Part shown: in pieces, positions 41,467-49,821 of the stretch | How positions within the stretch are numbered: the stretch's first letter is position 1 | Layout of the letters: each line of letters opens with the position of its first letter | Assembly (NCBI RefSeq): GCF_000768875.1 | Contig: NZ_JRAO01000007.1 | Coordinates: 503 to 56,517, forward strand | DNA length: 56,015 nucleotides | Reading direction: 5' to 3' | Source of the DNA: Porphyromonas sp. COT-239 OH1446 | GTDB lineage: Bacteria > Bacteroidota > Bacteroidia > Bacteroidales > Porphyromonadaceae | Notes under the pieces: model-generated | Databases searched by the model: none | Seen by the model: only the letters and a program-made list of their open reading frames with translations | Told to the model about the DNA's origin: nothing | Made by a program: the position numbers and the translations under genes

Positions 41467-41651
41467 GGCCTATCGAGAGCCTTGCCCTAGCTCTATTACC
41501 CTCTCTATAGAGACATAAGTAGGAGCTCGAATGAGCTCCTATCTGAGTCTCAGGAGAGATCCTATCTAGACCTCCAGTGCGGCTCTATCGAGTCCTCGCC
41601 TCATCCCCTAGACGAGAGCTCAGCTGAGCTCCTACCTGAGCCTCTATCAAG
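41467..41651. repeat. 23-bp degenerate repeat array IV
   Basis: Units start at 41467, 41490, 41513, 41536, 41559, 41582, 41605 (24 bp) and 41629. Good units begin ACATAAGTAGGAGCTCGA, CTCCTATCTGAGTCTCAG and CTCCTACCTGAGCCTCTA. The junction of the third and fourth units holds 9-bp inverted arms around GAAT (41520-41541), the same loop as in array II. The rest of the 41300-41814 gap shows no gene. Confidence 0.87.
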
Positions 41652-41814
41652 CAGTTCCTCTACCCATACAGGGCACACCAGGACAACAGGGTATTAGCGG
41701 CATTACAGGTATAATACTTATATTCGCTGCCGCATCTCATCTAAGGATGGATGGCAATGAGAGAGGGTTCACCCACAGCATTAAGTACGTGTTATAAACA
41801 AATTTTCTTCGACA

Positions 41815-42066
41815 ATGAACAGCGATCCAACGATAAAGGACAGATCAAAAACGAAGCGTTCTCGGTCATTCTTTGAGGGTTTGACGGGTAAAGATTTATT
41901 GTTTTCGTGCATATATGCCACTGTAACTTCCGTGATTGGGATGTTGCTCATGAGCGTGCTGTATGAGGTGAAAGTGAATTTCACCTATGGCGTTATCCTC
42001 GCAGGGTGCTTCTTTTTGATGAGTATTTTCGCCTTGTACATTCGCTCTAACAAGAGTCCGAAATAA
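41815..42066 (+). CDS. orphan small membrane protein (83 aa), unknown
   Basis: An 83-aa protein with a basic cytoplasmic N terminus (about 30 residues, KDRSKTKRSRSFF) and two membrane spans (about 29-50 and 56-77), ending RSNKSPK. It is the only plus-strand gene in the last 24 kb. Its sequence is visibly richer in A+T than its neighbours and uses TTT, TTG and AGT codons that they avoid, which suggests a different origin or weak codon selection. A one-mismatch -7 box (TATATTCG) lies at 41719. I recognise no family. Confidence 0.6.
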   Translation: MNSDPTIKDRSKTKRSRSFFEGLTGKDLLFSCIYATVTSVIGMLLMSVLYEVKVNFTYGVILAGCFFLMSIFALYIRSNKSPK

Positions 42067-42184
42067 GGGTGCTCGTTCGACCATCACCCCGCCCTATCCC
42101 TTGGACTGGGAGCGTCTAGCGATCTAGCTGCCTCAAGCAGGGGGCGATACACAAGAGTTCAGCCACTTCGGCATAGCGATAAGC

Positions 42185-42224
42185 ATTAGGCCCAGCCTCT
42201 CTCGACTGAGAGGCTGGGCCTAAT
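42185..42224. terminator. bidirectional terminator at the end of the uptake locus
   Basis: Perfect 17-bp arms (ATTAGGCCCAGCCTCTC and its complement) with a 6-nt loop, between the convergent 83-aa gene and the nine-gene minus-strand locus. Confidence 0.8.
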
Positions 42225-42279
42225 CTTATTACTTGGGTCGGGGCTCAGGGAGTGAGCCCTCGAAAGGGAGATGACGGAC

Positions 42280-43176
42280 TTAGTTGCCGTAGGGGACTAC
42301 GAGTTTCATACCCTTACCTCTCAGCGTTACGAGCTTCTTGTCGGTGAGAACTTCCTCAACAAGAAGTGAATAGTTTCCCGTCGTATAATCACTAACATTG
42401 ACGAAAGTAATTTTGGTCTCGATACGCTTGCCTTTCTCTGGGTTCAGTATCGCTGGGATAAACACACGCTGCTGATCCAGCTGTAGGCTAGGAGAGCTGG
42501 AGATCCAAGCCATCTTGCCCGCACGATAGGCATACAAAAGGGCTGGGAAGTGCTCTCTGAGCTCCTTATGGCTAGTGTTATAGAAGCCCACTTTGTGCGA
42601 CACATTGTTATCTGCCTTGACTCTGATCAAGAGCTCCTTAGCAGGACGATTGTCTTGCGTCTTAAATATCAGCTTGGCCTCCCCCTCGTGTGTGGCTCGG
42701 AGTTTGAGCGAACCAGTCTTAGCCTCCCACTCGAAGATAATAGCCTCCTCGGGGTCTTCCTCTTCGACGACAACATCATCACCTCCACCAATCACACGAA
42801 TATCCTGACGCTCCTGACCTGGATAGAGTGTCAAGCTCGCCTCAGGCAGGTTTAGTTCCGACCGTTGTACCTTAACTGTAAGGGTCTTCTGCTTATTATG
42901 CGATCGAATCAGCACAATGGTCTCGCCATACTCGAGCCCTTTAAGTTTAAGGTAAGAGCCCTCGATACGAGCCTCTAGAATGCGAGAGTCTCGGACAGAA
43001 ACTGAAAACTTACCATTCCCTCCCGATAGGGCTACGTCTTGATTCGTCTCCTTATCAAGAATGATCTCTGTAAGCTTGCCCCCGATCTCGATCTCAGGGA
43101 TCTTAGGTTCGTCCGCCTTCTTACAAGATGAGACTATCAGCACAATGAGTGCAATGTATAGGGATATACGCTTCAT
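42280..43176 (-). CDS. lipoprotein with Ig-like (BIG2-type) repeats
   Basis: A 298-aa lipoprotein: signal MKRISLYIALIVLIVSSC with lipid Cys at residue 18, followed by KKADEP. Residues about 30-100 and 105-190 look like two bacterial Ig-like domains (VALSGGNGKFSVSVRDS, LKGLEYGETIVLIRS, then LTLYPGQERQDIRVIGGGDD). The C-terminal third is not recognised. It is the last gene of the uptake locus, 60 bp after the FN3 protein, with a strong terminator behind. Probably a surface or outer-membrane accessory protein; ligand unknown. Confidence 0.6.
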   Translation of the reverse strand: MKRISLYIALIVLIVSSCKKADEPKIPEIEIGGKLTEIILDKETNQDVALSGGNGKFSVSVRDSRILEARIEGSYLKLKGLEYGETIVLIRSHNKQKTLTVKVQRSELNLPEASLTLYPGQERQDIRVIGGGDDVVVEEEDPEEAIIFEWEAKTGSLKLRATHEGEAKLIFKTQDNRPAKELLIRVKADNNVSHKVGFYNTSHKELREHFPALLYAYRAGKMAWISSSPSLQLDQQRVFIPAILNPEKGKRIETKITFVNVSDYTTGNYSLLVEEVLTDKKLVTLRGKGMKLVVPYGN

Positions 43177-43236
43177 TTCGTTCTTATTCTTTTAATTAAT
43201 AATTGGCAACTGCTCTGAGATAGCACATAGTCTATA

Positions 43237-44388
43237 CTATTCAACAACCTCCAAGTCATAGGTCAGCACCCAAACTCTATCAGCAGACTCTCGGATCTCG
43301 ATCTTAAGCTCCTGGTGCTCCCCTATACGAGGGAAGGTCAATGTATGGCCCTGAGGCTCGACCTTTTGGCCATTGATCCAATAGGAAAACTTAGTCTGAG
43401 ACTCCTTATAGAGATCTTGATAGAAGAGATGGATCACCTTCTTAGCTACCCCCTGCTTGCTTAGGGTACGCAAATGAGGCAGACGAGTCACATCATCCAC
43501 CGTCTTGGATATAGCAGCAGTACGCACCTTAATGGCCTGATCACTGGACTTATGCGTCCCCTTGCGAGCACGCACCTTAACCGTATATTCTGTCGCTGGT
43601 TCGAGATCTGGCACAGTGAATCGATTCTCCTTAGTTTGATAAGTCTTGCCAGCAGCCTCTACCTCCCAGCTGACTTCGGCATCTAGAACTTGATCCCACG
43701 CCAGTTCTATCTCTCTCTCGTAGGCAGTATGATCAAGCGAACGAGGGGCTTCAAGCTCTACCTTGGGCATACGTTCGCCACGGATAAGAGAGAAGTCGTC
43801 CACATAAATCACCTTTGGAGAATTGAAAACGAAAGGAACCTCAAGCAGAATCTCTATCCAAGAGATCTTCTCTCCTCTCTTCTCCTTGGGGAGATCCTCC
43901 TGGTTAATAACGATAGGGATTACCTTCTCTGCCCACTCGGCTTGAGTACGCACACCAGAGCCAATGATCTTCTTCGTCAAAATAGGTTCATCCTTGGGAT
44001 CATTGTACACCCTGACAGTCAGCTCGAGGGCGAGCTTGTCTAGCGTTCCTCTGTGCCAGTAGCTGAAAGTCATCTTCTCGCCTGCTTTTATGGGGAATTT
44101 CTCCAGGTTGAGATCATCCTCATCTTCTCCAAAAATCGAAAGGAACACGCGTTCGTTAGGGAAGAGCCTCAAACAGTAGTTGCCCGAATGAGGATTGCTC
44201 TGCTCGAAATTGAATTTGCCAATATAATTTCCACGCAGAGACCAGCGGTCAAAGATAGGGTCATCGTGGTGAGAGCCCAGCTTTTCGAAGCCAGGATTAT
44301 ACCACAAGTTCTCCTGCTCAGTCTGCCCGAAGAGCACATGGGGCACAAAAAGGCAAACTAAAGCGAAGATGGATAATAGTTTCTTCAT
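43237..44388 (-). CDS. secreted protein with jelly-roll-like and FN3-like domains
   Basis: A 383-aa exported protein with a cleavable signal (MKKLLSIFALVCLFVPHVLFGQ). After it, ENLWYNPGFEKLG...WSL and an NPHSGNYCLRLF stretch resemble the start of carbohydrate-binding jelly-roll modules (residues about 25-205, ending VIYVDDFSLIRGE). A fibronectin type III-like domain follows (about 215-295; EIELAWDQV, FTVPDLEPATEYTVKVRA). The rest is unassigned and does not look like a type IX sorting domain. Could bind a glycan or glycoprotein; this is inference from fold resemblance only. Confidence 0.55.
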   Translation of the reverse strand: MKKLLSIFALVCLFVPHVLFGQTEQENLWYNPGFEKLGSHHDDPIFDRWSLRGNYIGKFNFEQSNPHSGNYCLRLFPNERVFLSIFGEDEDDLNLEKFPIKAGEKMTFSYWHRGTLDKLALELTVRVYNDPKDEPILTKKIIGSGVRTQAEWAEKVIPIVINQEDLPKEKRGEKISWIEILLEVPFVFNSPKVIYVDDFSLIRGERMPKVELEAPRSLDHTAYEREIELAWDQVLDAEVSWEVEAAGKTYQTKENRFTVPDLEPATEYTVKVRARKGTHKSSDQAIKVRTAAISKTVDDVTRLPHLRTLSKQGVAKKVIHLFYQDLYKESQTKFSYWINGQKVEPQGHTLTFPRIGEHQELKIEIRESADRVWVLTYDLEVVE

Positions 44389-44426
44389 TACTTCAACGAT
44401 TTTAGTTTTATTGATTAAAGAATTTG

Positions 44427-45587
44427 TTATTGCATACGTTGCTCAATCTCCCCGACAAGTTTAGAGAGCTCCTGATCGAGTAATTCATGATCCCAAAAAC
44501 CACGTCCACGAAGCAGTCTATGTAGCATTGCCTGAACCTCTTGGTATGAGAAGTAGGGCTTTCCATGCCTAGGATCTCTTAGGAACTGTAAGCAATAGAT
44601 CAGCCCATAGGCATCCGAAAGCATCGGGAAAGCGAAAGGGGCATGCTCCCTCAGATTAGCCATAGTATTGCCACCAATGAGCAGGTGTTTGATCCTTGTC
44701 CTGATAACAACAGCGATCTCTCGACGGATCGTCTCGACATGCTGGGGCAGCATATCATAAAGATGGTAACCAATATCTATGCGCCCAAGGGTAAAGGCTA
44801 GATCGAGACGTCGAGAGGTCTCTCTGAGGGCTCTAATGCCGTTGCCCATCGCCCAAGCTCTCAATCCCTGTAGATAATAGCCATAGGCTAGATCCCAATG
44901 GTGCTCTAGAGCAGTATAGTTACGCCCTTTGATCAATACTTGATGCTCATGGTCGTCGATGAGCTGGCGATTAGAGACTACAGCCTCATCAAGATGGACA
45001 TTGAGGATTTGGTCGATATTCATCGCCCCAAGGATCATTGCTTTAAGCGATTGAGAGACAACCAAACCTTGTTCATCGGAAAAGACGAAGCGACCTGTCC
45101 GTTCTCCATCGATGTAACCCGTCTGTCCGGGCTGAGCCTCTCGACGACGATGCCTACCGGGATTATCCGAGCCCAAACCCGAAATACGGGCCACAGAGGC
45201 TATCTGAGTATCTAGATCTGAGAGGATCTGCCCCCTTTGACCACCATGTTTGCTCGAGCGAGCAATATAGTCTCTAGGAGCGTAGCCATAGAGCCCCCGA
45301 TCCCAAAGCGTTCGGACAGCACTCATCTGCTCCGAGGTTAATATGTAGGCTTGGTCAAAGAAGCGATCATTGAGCTCCTTGAACGTTGCTAAGAGAAGCT
45401 CAGCCTCTTGGATATCGACACTACTCTCTTGGTTGCGAGAGAATTTATACTTAGGGTCTTGCTCTTGTAAGAGTTGATCCCCGGTCTCGACCGTCTGGAG
45501 TATAGGGCTCTGACAAGACACGAGCGCAAGGCTCAGCACCATACAAAGGGCCAAAGTTCTATGCATAATAGACTGCTGTATGGACAT
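44427..45587 (-). CDS. DUF4856-like lipoprotein (imelysin-related)
   Basis: A 386-aa mostly helical lipoprotein with lipobox LALVSC. The block GYIDGERTGRFVFSDEQGL, then SLKAMILGAMNIDQIL and LEHHWDLAYGYY, matches what I recall of DUF4856 proteins, which share the imelysin-type helical fold and often lie near TonB-dependent receptors. That suggests metal or metal-complex handling at the outer membrane. An internal ATG at 45566 begins a more typical signal (MHRTLALCMVLSLALVSC). It starts 3 bp after the preceding stop codon. Confidence 0.6.
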   Translation of the reverse strand: MSIQQSIMHRTLALCMVLSLALVSCQSPILQTVETGDQLLQEQDPKYKFSRNQESSVDIQEAELLLATFKELNDRFFDQAYILTSEQMSAVRTLWDRGLYGYAPRDYIARSSKHGGQRGQILSDLDTQIASVARISGLGSDNPGRHRRREAQPGQTGYIDGERTGRFVFSDEQGLVVSQSLKAMILGAMNIDQILNVHLDEAVVSNRQLIDDHEHQVLIKGRNYTALEHHWDLAYGYYLQGLRAWAMGNGIRALRETSRRLDLAFTLGRIDIGYHLYDMLPQHVETIRREIAVVIRTRIKHLLIGGNTMANLREHAPFAFPMLSDAYGLIYCLQFLRDPRHGKPYFSYQEVQAMLHRLLRGRGFWDHELLDQELSKLVGEIEQRMQ

Positions 45588-45590
45588 GAC

Positions 45591-46190
45591 TTAAGGAAGG
45601 ATGATGTATTCGCAGTAAGGCGAGGCAATGGGGTTGGGGCCCTCCTTATTCTGAGACTGCTTGCTCTCGAGCGTAGGTACGACCACTAGGCCATCGACCG
45701 ATCGAGCGGAGATGCTCGCCGAGATCATCGAGCCGCGAGGAGCTACCCCCGAAACACTCAAGTATAGTGGATAGCCCGAACGTACTGTGAAAGTCTTGAC
45801 CAACTCTTGACCAGCGATGAGTAAGTCCGTAGCCACATCACTAGCAGGATTGGAGCTAGCGATGCAAATCTTCTTGTCTGCACTGATATAACGGACTGAG
45901 TAATTGGCCTTAGCCTCACCCTCAGGCTGGGTGAAGAGGCAACGCAGCGTTACGACATAGTCCCGTGCATCTTCATCGATCGCGACACCTGGATACTTGT
46001 AGGCACTGAGTGCCATCTCAGGGTCACAAGGCATACGGGTCATATCCTCGAAGGAGATCTCGGGTTTACTGATTCCACCAAAGGGAAAGAGGGCATTATA
46101 ATCCTCATCCTTCTCATCTAAAGGTTTATCGGAGCACGAGCCGATCAACAGGACGAGAGCAAAGAGATAAATAACTTTTCTAAAAGACAT
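45591..46190 (-). CDS. lipoprotein of unknown function
   Basis: A 199-aa lipoprotein with signal MSFRKVIYLFALVLLIGSC. The mature part has beta-rich character (YVVTLRCLFTQPEGEAKANYSVRYIS, given as two runs in the protein) and ends YCEYIILP. Three internal Cys residues are present. No family recognised. I use the ATG at 46190, which begins the signal peptide; a frame from 46253 would add 21 residues including a second hydrophobic stretch. It lies between DUF4302 and DUF4856 genes, so it is likely another outer-surface subunit of the uptake locus. Confidence 0.55.
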   Translation of the reverse strand: MSFRKVIYLFALVLLIGSCSDKPLDEKDEDYNALFPFGGISKPEISFEDMTRMPCDPEMALSAYKYPGVAIDEDARDYVVTLRCLFTQPEGEAKANYSVRYISADKKICIASSNPASDVATDLLIAGQELVKTFTVRSGYPLYLSVSGVAPRGSMISASISARSVDGLVVVPTLESKQSQNKEGPNPIASPYCEYIILP

Positions 46191-46269
46191 AGCACCTAGA
46201 GATAATGCAGTAACAGCTCCACAGAGGGAGCGTAAAGGATTTTGTTTCATCATACAATGAAGGCTCTAT

Positions 46270-47283
46270 TTATGGTTGATGAGTATCGAAGATCTCCGCA
46301 ACATAACTCGTAGGCTCACCATCAGGATACAGATGCTTGCTCTCAAAGAGAAATCTCTGCCGCTCAGGATTATAAACAGATACTAGCTCAGCGACAAATC
46401 GACCATCTCGATATTCAAAGTCAGTGAAAGTAATCTTGCCATCATACTGGAAACCAGGTCTAAATGACAACCCCTCACCAGTACCAACATAACCCGAACC
46501 AATGCCATTATACCCTCTGAAGATAGGAGAGTACTTCTCTATGAGTGAAAGGAAGATGTGATATCGCTTTCGGTTGCGCTCCTGCTCGAGTCTCAAGTCT
46601 CCTCGAGGATCTTTGAAGGGCGCATCGCTTTGAAAAAACACTCGGCTGCCTCGACGGATCGTAATCTGTGGGTGTACCATCTTCTCGAAGAGGCGACGAT
46701 GCTCGAGGGCCTTCTCGGCCGTATGTTGCCACTCCTGCTCGCTCTTTAGGGGTGTGAGGACGATGTAGGGTCTATTGCCCTCGGCCGAGACCCCAGTGGT
46801 GAAGATCAACCGCCCCTGATAGTCTCTATAGCGATAGACGAAGTCCGAAACCCCGGACAGCTCGCTGGTAACCAGCTTATGCAGGGGTGTATAGGTCGTC
46901 AGGCTCAGCTGCAGGCTACTACCCAGCCGAACATCATACTCCCCCTGAACAGCAGACTGAGCCTCAGAGGCTGAGAAGTCCGCCTTGATCTCTAGACGAC
47001 GATCAGGGGAAAACTTCATTAGAGCGAGGTAGCCTCCATAGCCGTACTTCTCCTTCGTAACATCAGTCCAGTCGAGGCGCAGGCTAGGGTTGCGGAAGAG
47101 GAGCGAGTCTACCCGAGGGAAGTAGCTCATCTGCCAGCCATGTGATGCAGAGGTTAGCACCTCTCTAAAGGCCTCGATATGTCTCTGGGTACGCTCGGCT
47201 GGGGAGTCTTCGAAGGCTATAGGCTGCTGACAGCCTGCGGCCAGGAGGCACACAAGGGCCGAGAGTAGATAGGGTCTTATCAT
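46270..47283 (-). CDS. DUF4302-like surface lipoprotein
   Basis: A 337-aa lipoprotein (MIRPYLLSALVCLLAAGC). After the lipid Cys, FEDSPAERTQRHIEAFREVL and SASHGWQMSYFPR, GGYLALMKFSPD and RPYIVLTPLKS follow the DUF4302 pattern. DUF4302 proteins are typically coded beside SusC/SusD pairs and the metallohydrolase-type lipoprotein found here. Function is unknown; the protein probably sits at the outer membrane with the SusCD complex. It begins 13 bp after the stop codon of the metallohydrolase-like gene. Confidence 0.7.
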   Translation of the reverse strand: MIRPYLLSALVCLLAAGCQQPIAFEDSPAERTQRHIEAFREVLTSASHGWQMSYFPRVDSLLFRNPSLRLDWTDVTKEKYGYGGYLALMKFSPDRRLEIKADFSASEAQSAVQGEYDVRLGSSLQLSLTTYTPLHKLVTSELSGVSDFVYRYRDYQGRLIFTTGVSAEGNRPYIVLTPLKSEQEWQHTAEKALEHRRLFEKMVHPQITIRRGSRVFFQSDAPFKDPRGDLRLEQERNRKRYHIFLSLIEKYSPIFRGYNGIGSGYVGTGEGLSFRPGFQYDGKITFTDFEYRDGRFVAELVSVYNPERQRFLFESKHLYPDGEPTSYVAEIFDTHQP

Positions 47284-47296
47284 AGGGCAATTTCGT

Positions 47297-48259
47297 TTAC
47301 TTGATCTGATGCTGCTTGTAGTAGGTATCGAGCTGCTTGAGGCTCAAGAGCTGTAAGCGGCTCAGGCTGATGCCCACTTGATGCTTGAAGTAGCGCTCCA
47401 CAAAGGTTCGCTTGGCCCTTAGAGCTCGATAGGCCTCTGCAGCCTCTGCCACAGACTGAGGATCTTCGGGGTCGATGGGTCGGGCTGCGACATCCTCCAC
47501 TGCCTTGAGTTCGACAGCGGTATGTAGGAGCATCACGCTGATGATCTCGGCAAACTCCTGCTCAGGGCCGGCCATGGAGTAGAGCGTATAGAAGCCTCTG
47601 CGATGGGCATAGGGACTCAGCCCCACGCGCCGATACACCTCCGAGGGCGAGGGAGGAAGAGCTAGAGATCCATAAGCCTTTGGGGCAATTGCAAGGAAAG
47701 CATCTCGGTCATAGGGGATCTGCTCGATCAGCCTACGGGCGAACTGATGGTGGATGCTTCGCATGAGCCGATAGATACTCTGCTTGTCCCTATGGTCGTA
47801 GGCATTTACATCGAAAGCGAAGAGCTCGTTGCTCGCAGTCCTCGGATACCAAAGCCTCATGAGCACGCCATTATCCTCGAGCTCATAGCCTCCGAGTAGG
47901 GAGAGGCGCACAAATCCCTTGTCCTTGAAGAAGTCTTTCCCCCCAGCCTTGCTTTGGGTATAGAGGTTGAGCAGAAGCATCTTGACGGCCTCTAGCACGG
48001 GCTTCACCTGCTCAGTCTTAGGTGGGATAGCTACGCTGCCCGAAGGGAAGTGCTCCTTCTGCCATCGATAGAGAACCTGCAGGTTGTATGGGGTAAATTC
48101 GGAGGAGATCCATCGATCTAGCTCCGTTCGCTTCTCGAGGGGGAGATACTTGTCGATCACACTGTTTGCATCCAAAGCCTCCTTCTGACATGCAGACAGA
48201 GCTAAGCATCCCACTAGGAAGCTCACTAGGTGTATCTTACGCACTGTAATTCGTTTCAT
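47297..48259 (-). CDS. zinc-metallohydrolase-like lipoprotein with altered HExxH
   Basis: A 320-aa lipoprotein (lipobox LALSAC). Its arrangement and neighbours fit the family named substrate import-associated zinc metallohydrolase lipoprotein, which lies beside SusC/SusD genes. The expected motif HHEFAHxL is here HHQFARRL (residues 170-177): the catalytic Glu is Gln172 and the second zinc His is Arg175. Both are one base from the canonical codons (GAG to CAG, CAT to CGT). The frame is otherwise intact, so it may be a non-catalytic binding subunit. It starts 12 bp after the susD-like gene. Confidence 0.65.
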   Translation of the reverse strand: MKRITVRKIHLVSFLVGCLALSACQKEALDANSVIDKYLPLEKRTELDRWISSEFTPYNLQVLYRWQKEHFPSGSVAIPPKTEQVKPVLEAVKMLLLNLYTQSKAGGKDFFKDKGFVRLSLLGGYELEDNGVLMRLWYPRTASNELFAFDVNAYDHRDKQSIYRLMRSIHHQFARRLIEQIPYDRDAFLAIAPKAYGSLALPPSPSEVYRRVGLSPYAHRRGFYTLYSMAGPEQEFAEIISVMLLHTAVELKAVEDVAARPIDPEDPQSVAEAAEAYRALRAKRTFVERYFKHQVGISLSRLQLLSLKQLDTYYKQHQIK

Positions 48260-48271
48260 CTTAGCTTATCT

Positions 48272-49804
48272 TCAATGGGCAATCTTGTTGCGAGGGTTAG
48301 GCTCGAGGCCTCGGCGGATCGCCTCGACAGGGATCTGAAGTACCTTGCGATAGTCATCCTTGTCGAGAGGACGATAGAGCGGATGGTGACTATTTCTCTT
48401 AAGAGATATATAGAAACGTCGAATATCGAACCAGCGAAGCCCTTCATGCAGGAATTCCTTCTGACGGAAATCTAAGATGATCTTGAGCAGACCTAGCTGC
48501 TTACGAGACAATCCATAGAAAGGAGTTAAATCTTGCCCCACTTGCCTATCAGAATTGGTGTAGACACTTCGTGCACAAGGAGGAATCACATGATACTTGG
48601 CCTGCATAAGTGTCAGTAGGTCATCAATGGCCTGATCATATTTCAGAAGCATGGTGTAGGCCTCCATGCGATTGAGTAGCACCTCATCGGCCGAGAGCAA
48701 AACATTGGTTACATAGAGATCTCTAGGACGTACGCCTGTACTTCCAAAGAGGGATAGCTCTCCAAACTTCGCCGTATAGACCCCCTCTTTGATCGGGGAA
48801 TTTGAGGAGTTAAACACATAGGGCAGAGACAGATTAACCTTCTCATAGTCTGTGCAGCCACTGAAACCCCTGTTGTTATAGATATCCTTCATCTCTGCGA
48901 GGGTCGTACCATAGGTTTGGTTCGGCAGGTCTCTAGCCCATCGAGACTCGGTGGTCGTAAGCAAGAGGTTCGAGGGTTCAGCCGTAGAGCAATAACGTCG
49001 ATGCAAACTAAGGCGATTGAAGCGGAATTCTTTCTCATACGAGGCCCAATCTCGGAGCATCATCTTGGGCGTTGCCCCTAGGACATAGTTCGAGTACTCG
49101 ACGACCTCCTGCCACTGCCCTTTCATAAGGTAGAATCTCGAGGCGAAAGCATAGGCTGCCTTCTTGTTGAAGTGGAACTTGGGCTTGAGATAATAGGCAT
49201 CACTGACCAAGGTAATACCGAGCTTGAGATCCTGCTCAATCTGCTCATACACCTCAGCCACTGTGCCCCGGCTGTAGTGTACGAGGGCATGCTTCTCAGG
49301 ATGCTTTAGATAAGGGATTCCTGGGGATAGCTTCGACTCCTCCCCTCGGTAGGGCTCTGCCCAAACGTTCACCAGCATGAAGTGTAGATAGGCACGCAGC
49401 AGGAAGGCCTCTGCATAGAGAGCCTTCACTCGGTCGGTCTTGGGGTATTTCTTGAGAAGCTCTAGGGCCTTATTCGCCTGGGCAATGCCTCTGTAGCAGG
49501 CATTCCAGTAGGCTAGCGGCGTGTCTAGATCCTCCTGATCATAATCCTCCCAAAAGTACATGGCCTCGTTAAGCTGATAATGCTCTCCGTAGGTTCTCTG
49601 CCCCACATTGTCCGTACGGGTCTCAAGAAAGGGGAAGTAGCTGGCATCGGGATAAGCCCCCGTGAGCAGCTCGGCGATCTTCTCCTCGCTATCGATCACA
49701 ACGTCGAACGAGGAGTCGGGCGTTACGTCAAGGTACTTGCCACACCCCCCGAAGAGGGTAACGGCCAAGAGGAGGAGGATATAGCGTTTGTAGTGAATCA
49801 TCAT
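48272..49804 (-). CDS. SusD/RagB-family outer-membrane lipoprotein
   Basis: A 510-aa lipoprotein (MMIHYKRYILLLLAVTLFGGC, Cys at 21) forming the lid of a SusCD transporter. KYLDVTPDSSFDVVIDSEEKIAELLTGAY is the classic SusD N terminus (in two parts), then YWNACYRGIAQANKALELL (TPR-like helices), AEAFLLRAYLHFMLVNVWAEPY and the C-terminal KEFLHEGLRWFDIRRF. Length is typical. It lies 17 bp after the susC-like gene. The substrate is unknown, and no glycan-degrading enzyme is coded in the locus. Confidence 0.93.
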   Translation of the reverse strand: MMIHYKRYILLLLAVTLFGGCGKYLDVTPDSSFDVVIDSEEKIAELLTGAYPDASYFPFLETRTDNVGQRTYGEHYQLNEAMYFWEDYDQEDLDTPLAYWNACYRGIAQANKALELLKKYPKTDRVKALYAEAFLLRAYLHFMLVNVWAEPYRGEESKLSPGIPYLKHPEKHALVHYSRGTVAEVYEQIEQDLKLGITLVSDAYYLKPKFHFNKKAAYAFASRFYLMKGQWQEVVEYSNYVLGATPKMMLRDWASYEKEFRFNRLSLHRRYCSTAEPSNLLLTTTESRWARDLPNQTYGTTLAEMKDIYNNRGFSGCTDYEKVNLSLPYVFNSSNSPIKEGVYTAKFGELSLFGSTGVRPRDLYVTNVLLSADEVLLNRMEAYTMLLKYDQAIDDLLTLMQAKYHVIPPCARSVYTNSDRQVGQDLTPFYGLSRKQLGLLKIILDFRQKEFLHEGLRWFDIRRFYISLKRNSHHPLYRPLDKDDYRKVLQIPVEAIRRGLEPNPRNKIAH

Positions 49805-49821
49805 CTTTGTCTCGAATAGGT

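Noticed and set aside
43237-44388. Type IX secretion C-terminal sorting domain
   Set aside because: The last 80 residues lack the usual Gly-rich beta pattern and end motif, so I do not call it a T9SS cargo.
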